From Polyporus tsugae (lineage: Eukaryota > Basidiomycota > Agaricomycetes > Polyporales > Polyporaceae): DNA of 64,000 nt. This document shows, piece after piece, positions 58,152-64,000 of the stretch (the stretch's first letter is position 1; each line of letters opens with the position of its first letter). The stretch lies in assembly GCA_024305745.1 (NCBI GenBank), contig JAHRBS010000001.1, forward strand, positions 1,364,001 to 1,428,000, in the 5' to 3' direction. A model generated the notes under the pieces. That model made no database searches. It had not been told where the DNA came from and was given only the letters and a program-made list of their open reading frames with translations. A program made the translations under genes and the position numbers.

Positions 58152-58560
58152 ACGGGCCGCTTGTCCTTGTGCGAGGGGAAAGGAATGGGGTAAAAAGAAG
58201 CCAAAGAAGCCTACCATGTTATCTCGGAGTCTGTTTCCGGCACGGCGGACTGCATACTCTAAGTGCTCAGTGCTCAGTCGACATCTGTATTCTATAATGA
58301 CATGCTGCATTTTACTGCACTGTTGATGTTACCCTCGTGCAGAGACGGCATAAGATGGAATATTGTACATAGGGTTAACGAAGGAAGGTTTGTCCCTTCT
58401 TGGTACCCGCTCATCAGGTCAGGACGTCGCATTGACGTCAAGGTCCAATACGTAGTTCCGTGCGTATCCGTGCCTGTAGGCTGTAACTGATCGCCTAAAT
58501 CTTGCTAATCTGTCACGTATCTTAGGTTACCTCGGGGAGGCTCGGGCTGTAACCATCCGT

Positions 58561-58592
58561 GCGTTCCTGCGTTCCTGCGTTCCTGCGTTCCC
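58561..58592. repeat. Short tandem repeat, 8-nt unit GCGTTCCT
   Basis: Four copies of GCGTTCCT, the last with one change. Confidence 0.75.
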
Positions 58593-59069
58593 ATCGACTG
58601 GAGTCACAAACTCCCATATTCCAACCAAGTAGGAGGGAATGCAAACAGTGACTGCATTTTCGCAAGTCTGTCTGAAAGCAAGCTTGCGTTATCACTTACG
58701 ATCTCTTCCCAGGATGCCATCCAAAACTAAAGGGAAATGCATTTGTCTCACGGGGCGAATCAATTCGCCTCCGTTCAAGGGTCCTAAGGCGAGTTTCGAT
58801 GCTGTCCTGCTATTCACGACTACGCTACATATGTACCTTCTGTACGTGAGCTTCTAGCCTGATCGGATCGGATTCCGTTGTACTCGTGGAAGAATTCATC
58901 GGATGCGTCTTGTAATTGATTGCTTAACAGTCACGCAAACTCCCAAGTCATGTTAATTCGTTTTCGCCTCGCAAAGTGGGTCACAAATGGACGTTCTGGG
59001 CTGCGCCGGGTTGCGTTCCATCTGACTTTGAATCAAGCGACCCCGGTCCCCTGGTGCTATAGCAAACCA

Positions 59070-59077
59070 TATATAAG
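59070..59077 (+). promoter_or_regulatory. TATA box of the EthD gene
   Basis: TATATAAG 90 bp before the ATG at 59167, the normal range for a fungal TATA box. Strength and use are inferred. Confidence 0.5.
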
Positions 59078-59166
59078 CTCCGTCCCATATATGAGGGGAG
59101 ATCAGTCCGCATAGAGCCCCTTCCCTTCGTAACATTGCAACATCTCATTAGTGTCACTCTCTCCAA

Positions 59167-59639
59167 ATGTCCTCCAACATTGACTCTACTGCACCATCTC
59201 TTCGTCCGGATCGCGTCCGCCTCGCTGTACTTATGGCCCCTAAGCCAGGGCTCTCATTTGAAGAGTTCGACCGCTACTGGCTCGATGTCCACGCAAAAGT
59301 GTTCTCATCGATAGCCATCGTTAAGCGCAATCTGCTCAAATATGAGCAGGTGAGTTGGCCGGTAACTCTTATTCATCTTCAGTGCTCACGACCCCTTCCG
59401 TCGAGCAGTTCCACCTCGATCCAAAGTACAACAACTTGGTCGCTGCGCAGTCCTTGGCCAGGTCGAAGTCGCCTTTCCGGGGCATTGCCATCTTTGAGGC
59501 GACTTCGTTGGACAAGATCTTCGAGATCTTTCAAGACGAAGAGTATCTTCGTGCTGTCGTTCCCGACGAGCTCAACTTCTTCGACCACGAGAATGCGCAG
59601 ATCCTCGCGGGTCCATTCGCGACGATAATCGACTTGTAG
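59167..59639 (+). CDS. EthD-domain (dimeric alpha/beta barrel) protein
   Basis: Inferred exons: 59167-59349 and 59409-59639, joining to 137 residues. Features of the EthD ferredoxin-like fold: strand VRLAVLMAPKPGLSFEEFDRYWLDVHAKVF, then FHLDPKYNN, a second strand SPFRGIAIFEATSLDKIFEIFQDEEYL and VVPDELNFFD near the end. Fungal members of this group are small, often tied to secondary metabolism or detoxification; the substrate is unknown here. There is no signal peptide. The stop at 59637-59639 gives a slightly short protein; the family often ends a little later, so a 3' intron is possible but not needed. Confidence 0.8.
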
Positions 59640-60194
59640 CACCGTTCTTCACCGGTCAATATGCCACCAAGGTCATGGTTAGTATGGGCCAAGCTTCTCA
59701 CAAAGTTGGCGTCCCTGACTGATCTGGATGGCAGAGGTTCCGCTGCCGGGTCTGCACTGGGAAGGGTGCTTCGCCGCTATCCTTCATGCTGATTTATCTT
59801 CCCGTGTACTCGGACGTCTATGCTTGTATATGGGATATATGACTATGTACAATTGAAGGTTTAAATGCCATACTTCGGTAGCGACGTTCACACAGGTACA
59901 CCATAGAGCTGAGAAAGAGGTAGAGATACACCGCCATCTAGCCGTATTGATGATGCTTTGATGATATGTCGTTGGGTGGGTGAAGCCATTGTGCATGCAC
60001 TGGCATGAGAGGAGAGTCGAGAGTCGAGACTGACGCGAGCGCGGTCGGTAGCTGGCGCTAAGGACCAGTGACGTAAGCGGGCCAATGTGGGAATCGCCGA
60101 ATGTGGACAGACGGGTGTATGCGCGTCCAGCGGGGCTCAACCGACTTAGACCTGGTACTCAACGTCCATCCCTCTCCCTACGGCTCCTTTCGCC
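59640..60194. other. Intergenic region EthD gene to cct6
   Basis: 555 bp, likely the EthD 3' end plus the cct6 promoter. No gene or repeat seen. Confidence 0.5.
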
Positions 60195-62227
60195 ATGTCC
60201 TCCAGCATCGAGCTCATCAACCCCAAAGCGGAGAGCGTACGAAGAGCTGCTGCGCTCCAGGTCTGTCTATTACCTCTGCTCTCTATATGCGCATCTTAGT
60301 GTTTATACCGATTCAGGTGAATACAACCGGTGCGATGGGCCTTGCAAACGTCGTCAAGAGTAACCTAGGTGCGCGTACTTTGATTTTTTCTGTGACATCC
60401 AACTCATCCCTATTAGGTCCGAGGGGCACACTTAAAATGCTTGTCGATGGCGCAGGCCAAATCAAGATGACCAAGGATGGCAAGGTCCTTCTCTCCGAAA
60501 TGCAGATCCAAAACCCTACGGCTGCCATGATAGCCCGTACAGCTGTCGCACAAGACGATCAAGTTGGGGATGGCACGACCTCAGTCGTCCTTCTTGTCGG
60601 CGAGCTCCTCAAGCAGGCCGATCGATACATCTCTGAAGGTGTTCACCCGACAGTGATTGCTGAGGGATTTGACATTGCGAAGAAGGGGGCTTTAGAGGTC
60701 CGTGATATCTTTAATTTCACTGTGATAGCATTGTAATCGCGCACTCTGGTAGTTTCTAGACAGCTTCAAGAAACCTGTTAAACTCGACCGCGCTACTCTG
60801 GTCAATGTTGCCTACACTTCGCTTGCCACCAAGGTCAACTCGTCACTCGCACAACGACTTGCATCTGAAGTTGTGGACGCCATCCTCACTATCCGCCCTC
60901 CACCACCTTCTCCAGGTACATTCATGTTTTGCTCGTCACCTTTCAGCATCTTTTCATCTGGTTGCATAGACTCCCTATACCAAATCCGCGATCCCATCGA
61001 CCTGCACATGGTCGAGATTATGAAGATGCAACATCGAACTGCGTCTGAAACCAAGCTTATCCGCGGTCTTGTCCTCGATCACGGTGCAAGACATCCTGAC
61101 ATGCCCAAGCGTGTCGAGAACGCCTACATCTTGACCCTCAACGTTAGCCTGGAGTACGAGAAGACGTGCGTATTTCCTCATGTTGCATTCCTCGACCTTT
61201 ATAACCCCAACATTGCATATAGGGAGGTCAACTCTGGGTTCTTCTACTCCTCAGCAGAACAACGGGAAAAACTCGTTGAGTCGGAGCGTCGATTCACGGA
61301 TGCAAAGTGTAAAAAGATCGTCGATTTCAAGAATATCGTTTGTGATCAGGCCGTGGGCGGCAACGAGAAGAAGAACTTCGTTGTCATCAACCAAAAGGGT
61401 ATTGATCCTCTCAGTTTGGACATCCTTGCCAAGAACGGTATCCTCGCTCTGCGCCGAGCCAAGCGACGTAACATGGAACGGTATGGAACTCCTGTGCCAC
61501 TTTCAATTGATGATCCTCACATGGTATGGGCAGATTGCAGCTTATTTGTGGCGGCACCGCGCAAAATTCTGTCGATGACCTCAGACCTGACGTTCTTGGA
61601 TGGGCAGGGCTGGTGTACGAGCATACCCTTGGCGAGGAGAAGTTCACGTTTGTCGAGGAAGTCAAGGACCCGAAGAGCGTCACGCTTCTTATCAAGGGGC
61701 CCAATGCGCACACGATCCAGCAGACACAAGATGCCCTTCGCGATGGCCTGCGTGCGGTGAAGAATGCACTCGAGGATGAGGCGCTCATCCCTGGTGCAGG
61801 TGCGTTTGAGGTCGCGTGCGCAGCGCACCTCAACGGTGCTGTGAAGAACAGCGCGAAGGGACGTGCGAAGATGGGTGTGCAGGCATTCGCAGAGGCGCTG
61901 CTCATTATTCCCAAGACCCTCGCTGCCAATGGTGGATATGACGTGCAGGACGTCACTGTCGCGTTGCAGGATGAGGCAACGGGTGGTAATATCGTTGGTA
62001 TCGATCTCCACTCTGGAGAACCGTTCGATCCAACAGTACAAGGCGTTTGGGACAACTACCGGGTCAAGCGGCAGATGCTTCACTCCTGGTTTGTCCGCCC
62101 ACTTCAGATTTACCAGCCAGTGCATTAACACCTCTTCCTCAGTTCGGTTATTGCCGTCAACCTCTTGTCCACCGACGAGATCTTGCGAGCGGGGCGTAGT
62201 TCACTGAAACCAGACGGGCAGCAGTAG
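60195..62227 (+). CDS. cct6: Chaperonin CCT/TRiC subunit zeta
   Basis: One of eight subunits of the cytosolic chaperonin that folds actin, tubulin and other proteins. Inferred exons: 60195-60260, 60317-60368, 60417-60697, 60753-60915, 60970-61165, 61223-61480, 61534-62088, 62143-62227, joining to 551 residues. Signatures: [20 protein letters not shown] at the N-terminus, [33 protein letters not shown], the ATPase motif [75 protein letters not shown], and the C-terminal [26 protein letters not shown]. The last intron uses a GTTTGT donor, and the one after residue ~133 a GTCCGT donor. The whole apical and equatorial domains are complete. Confidence 0.95.
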
Positions 62228-62572
62228 ATAATCATGTAAGATAGACGAACAGCACTATTCGAAACCTTCATGTTGTACATGCTAAATGTTCGACGCAAGC
62301 CGAACACCGATTTCCATTATGTTGCTCAAGATACGCCCGAGCACGTATTACATACATGTACAGTGAGAGGTATATGCTAGCAGTATATCAGCGTTGAAGC
62401 AGGGTCGGAAGATGCAGAAGACGACGACAACATAACGGTACAATAAGGAGCAATAAGAAAGCGCAAGCCATCGTTCAACGGATTCTTGTGTCCAACACAT
62501 TGTCAGATGTAAACACTAACGGTGACAAGTACGCAGTCTGGAGGAAAGGAATAAAAATGTTGAGTAATCCAT
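62228..62572. other. Intergenic region between convergent genes
   Basis: 345 bp between cct6 and the 3' end of the last gene; 3' untranslated sequence presumed, nothing else recognised. Confidence 0.5.
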
Positions 62573-64000
62573 CTAGTCCGTGTCGTCCGAGCTCCCACTC
62601 TCCCACCCCGCTCGTATGAGCTTGGTAGGCGCAGGTGAGATGTTGGTGGTAACGGTGACGGTAGTGCTACGATGAAGGAACGGCGCATTCATAGGAAGCA
62701 AAACGGTTTGCTGCCAGGTTTTGCTTGGTGACTTCCGAGGAGAGGGAGGTGTATACTCAGGGAGAGAAGTTGCGGATGGTGGTCTGGACTCCGTGTTTGA
62801 GGGTGGGTCAGAGACGGACACAAGCCGTTCGACAATCTGCTCGGAATCGTCAGTTAGGTCGAGCAGCGCGGAAGACGCTGACGAGGACCGACGGCCAGGT
62901 TTGTAGATTGACAGGATACTAGGGCCACGGAAGCCCTCCTGAGTAGGAGCATTGACACGTCAGCGTTATTAGCTATGCAAACGCCGTAAGGCGAGTACCA
63001 GGCTAGTGAGCTTACCTCTTCAGAAGAACCCTCGGGATCTACGCTTCCGTGGACAGGTTCGGAGTCCCCAGCGTCCATGGACGTCTCGTCTGCATCAGCT
63101 TCGAACAGATCCGTGAAGCTGACCATTTCGGGCCTCGACAGTGCCTTCCCTTCGGACGGCTCCTCGTGTTCATCCGGATCGGTCCCAGCAGATGATACGG
63201 GACCCCATCGTCGCCTCGCCATGTTGAGTGGATTAGGTTTGAAGGTGAAAGAGCGAGATCCGGCGTAGGCGGCTTTGACCATCAGTTTGGGGCGAACAAA
63301 CATCGGCCTATATCCGTCCGACTCGTCCACTTCTTCCCTCTCCTGACTCGACTCTTCAGCATCAACATCGCCCGACTCGTCCACTGCAACCACGGGATGC
63401 TCGACATCATCCTCTGGCGTGACTGGTAAATCGGTATCATCGTCGGTGGATGATTGGCGGCAGTATACATCTGAAAGGATCGGGATCTCTTCCGGATCTT
63501 CTGGAGGGACTGACGAGGTCCACTTGCGACGAGCGAATGTGAGAGGATTGGGCCGGGAAAGGAGCCCTGCACCACTCTTCGACGCAGTTAAGAGTGGTCG
63601 CCGAAAAGGTTGAAGATCTTCCTCCTCTTCCACTTCCTCCCCGTACGATGCGGCAGATAAGTCAGCCTCCTCGCCTTCCACCTTGACCAGAATTTGCGGC
63701 TCCTCGTCCTCATCGACATCCACCTTGCGACGCTTATGACGCTCTTCCTCTTCCACTTCATCCTCGGACTCCTGGAGCGAACGCTTTGGAGATTGATATT
63801 GTGCTTCGCTAGCACCCCGCGCGACTGTCTCCACCTTCGAGGCCTCGCCTCCTGTGCCATCTTCGCCATCTCCGCTGGCGCCCGCGACGATCGCCTTGGG
63901 TCGCAGCTTGTTTGGCCTCCTCCCGCGTTGCATTCTTCGACTACCAGCCGTGGGGTGGAAGTTCTTCCGCATATATCGACCATTGGTCGTCGCCTTCTTA
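62573..64000 (-). CDS. Acidic low-complexity protein with duplicated PNPL-ARRxW motif, 5' end beyond window
   Basis: Inferred exons: 64000-63016 (frame open to the edge) and 62938-62573, about 449 visible residues. An in-frame ATG at 63972 could be the start, but the frame continues upstream as KKATTNGRY. The protein is rich in E, D, S and basic patches (RHKRRKVDVDEDEEPQ), with acidic tracts (EEVEEEEDL). Counting from that ATG, RPNPLTFARRKW (140-151) recurs as KPNPLNMARRRW (245-256), each preceded by F-x-RP-x-L about 20 residues earlier. The C-terminal exon is S/P-rich (LPEYTPPSPRKSPSK). Likely nuclear by composition. I do not recognise the family. Confidence 0.72.

Larger units (their letters stand above)
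58152..59166. other. Intergenic region apc1 to EthD gene
   Basis: About 1 kb. Holds a short tandem repeat (58561-58592) and the EthD gene's core promoter. No other gene could be supported. Confidence 0.55.

Overview
The window reads as nuclear DNA from a filamentous basidiomycete, most likely an Agaricomycete. Conserved eukaryotic genes are cut by many short introns (mostly 45-120 nt), intergenic spacers are short, and the mobile DNA is chromodomain-bearing Ty3/Gypsy retrotransposons. I see no bacterial-type operon, rRNA, CRISPR or convincing tRNA. Exon coordinates come from reading GT..AG junctions and checking that the joined frame stays open and matches the protein family; no transcript evidence was available.

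Left gene block (1-12657). Wee1-type cell-cycle kinase (minus, runs off the left edge), Golgi transport protein Got1 (minus), Pbs2-type MAP kinase kinase of the osmostress pathway (minus), a UBL+BAG Hsp70 co-chaperone (plus) and a small secreted double-psi beta-barrel protein (minus). A 259-bp element with 23-bp terminal inverted repeats lies between wee1 and got1. A gene-free stretch follows (12658-15592).

Retrotransposon cluster (15593-37024). The core is a 12.4-kb near-perfect palindrome: two intact copies of one chromovirus (family A), head to head, each with gag and a 1255-residue pol, separated by a 39-nt spacer made from the end of an LTR. It has outer 3' LTRs but no full 5' LTR. Both copies carry a canonical -1 frameshift heptamer directly before the gag stop. 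On the right the palindrome changes, inside an LTR, into an older relative (A-prime). Then come a heavily decayed second chromovirus (family B, minus, paired 417-bp LTRs) and the tail of another A element with its LTR. The old copies show CpG-type decay and many stops.

Right gene block (37297-64000). A small unknown gene, HEM2 (5-aminolevulinate dehydratase), a FIT/Scs3-type lipid droplet and ER membrane protein, Arp2/3 subunit ARPC4, a nucleolar FKBP-type prolyl isomerase (Fpr3/Fpr4 type), a flavin amine oxidase pseudogene with four TAG stops and a frameshift, a 3.7-kb gene-free stretch, a ten-exon short-chain dehydrogenase divergent from the anaphase-promoting complex scaffold APC1, an EthD-domain protein, chaperonin subunit CCT6, and an acidic unknown protein running off the right edge.

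The genes are mostly unrelated housekeeping genes; gene order shows no pathway cluster. The unusual part is the retrotransposon palindrome and its junctions.
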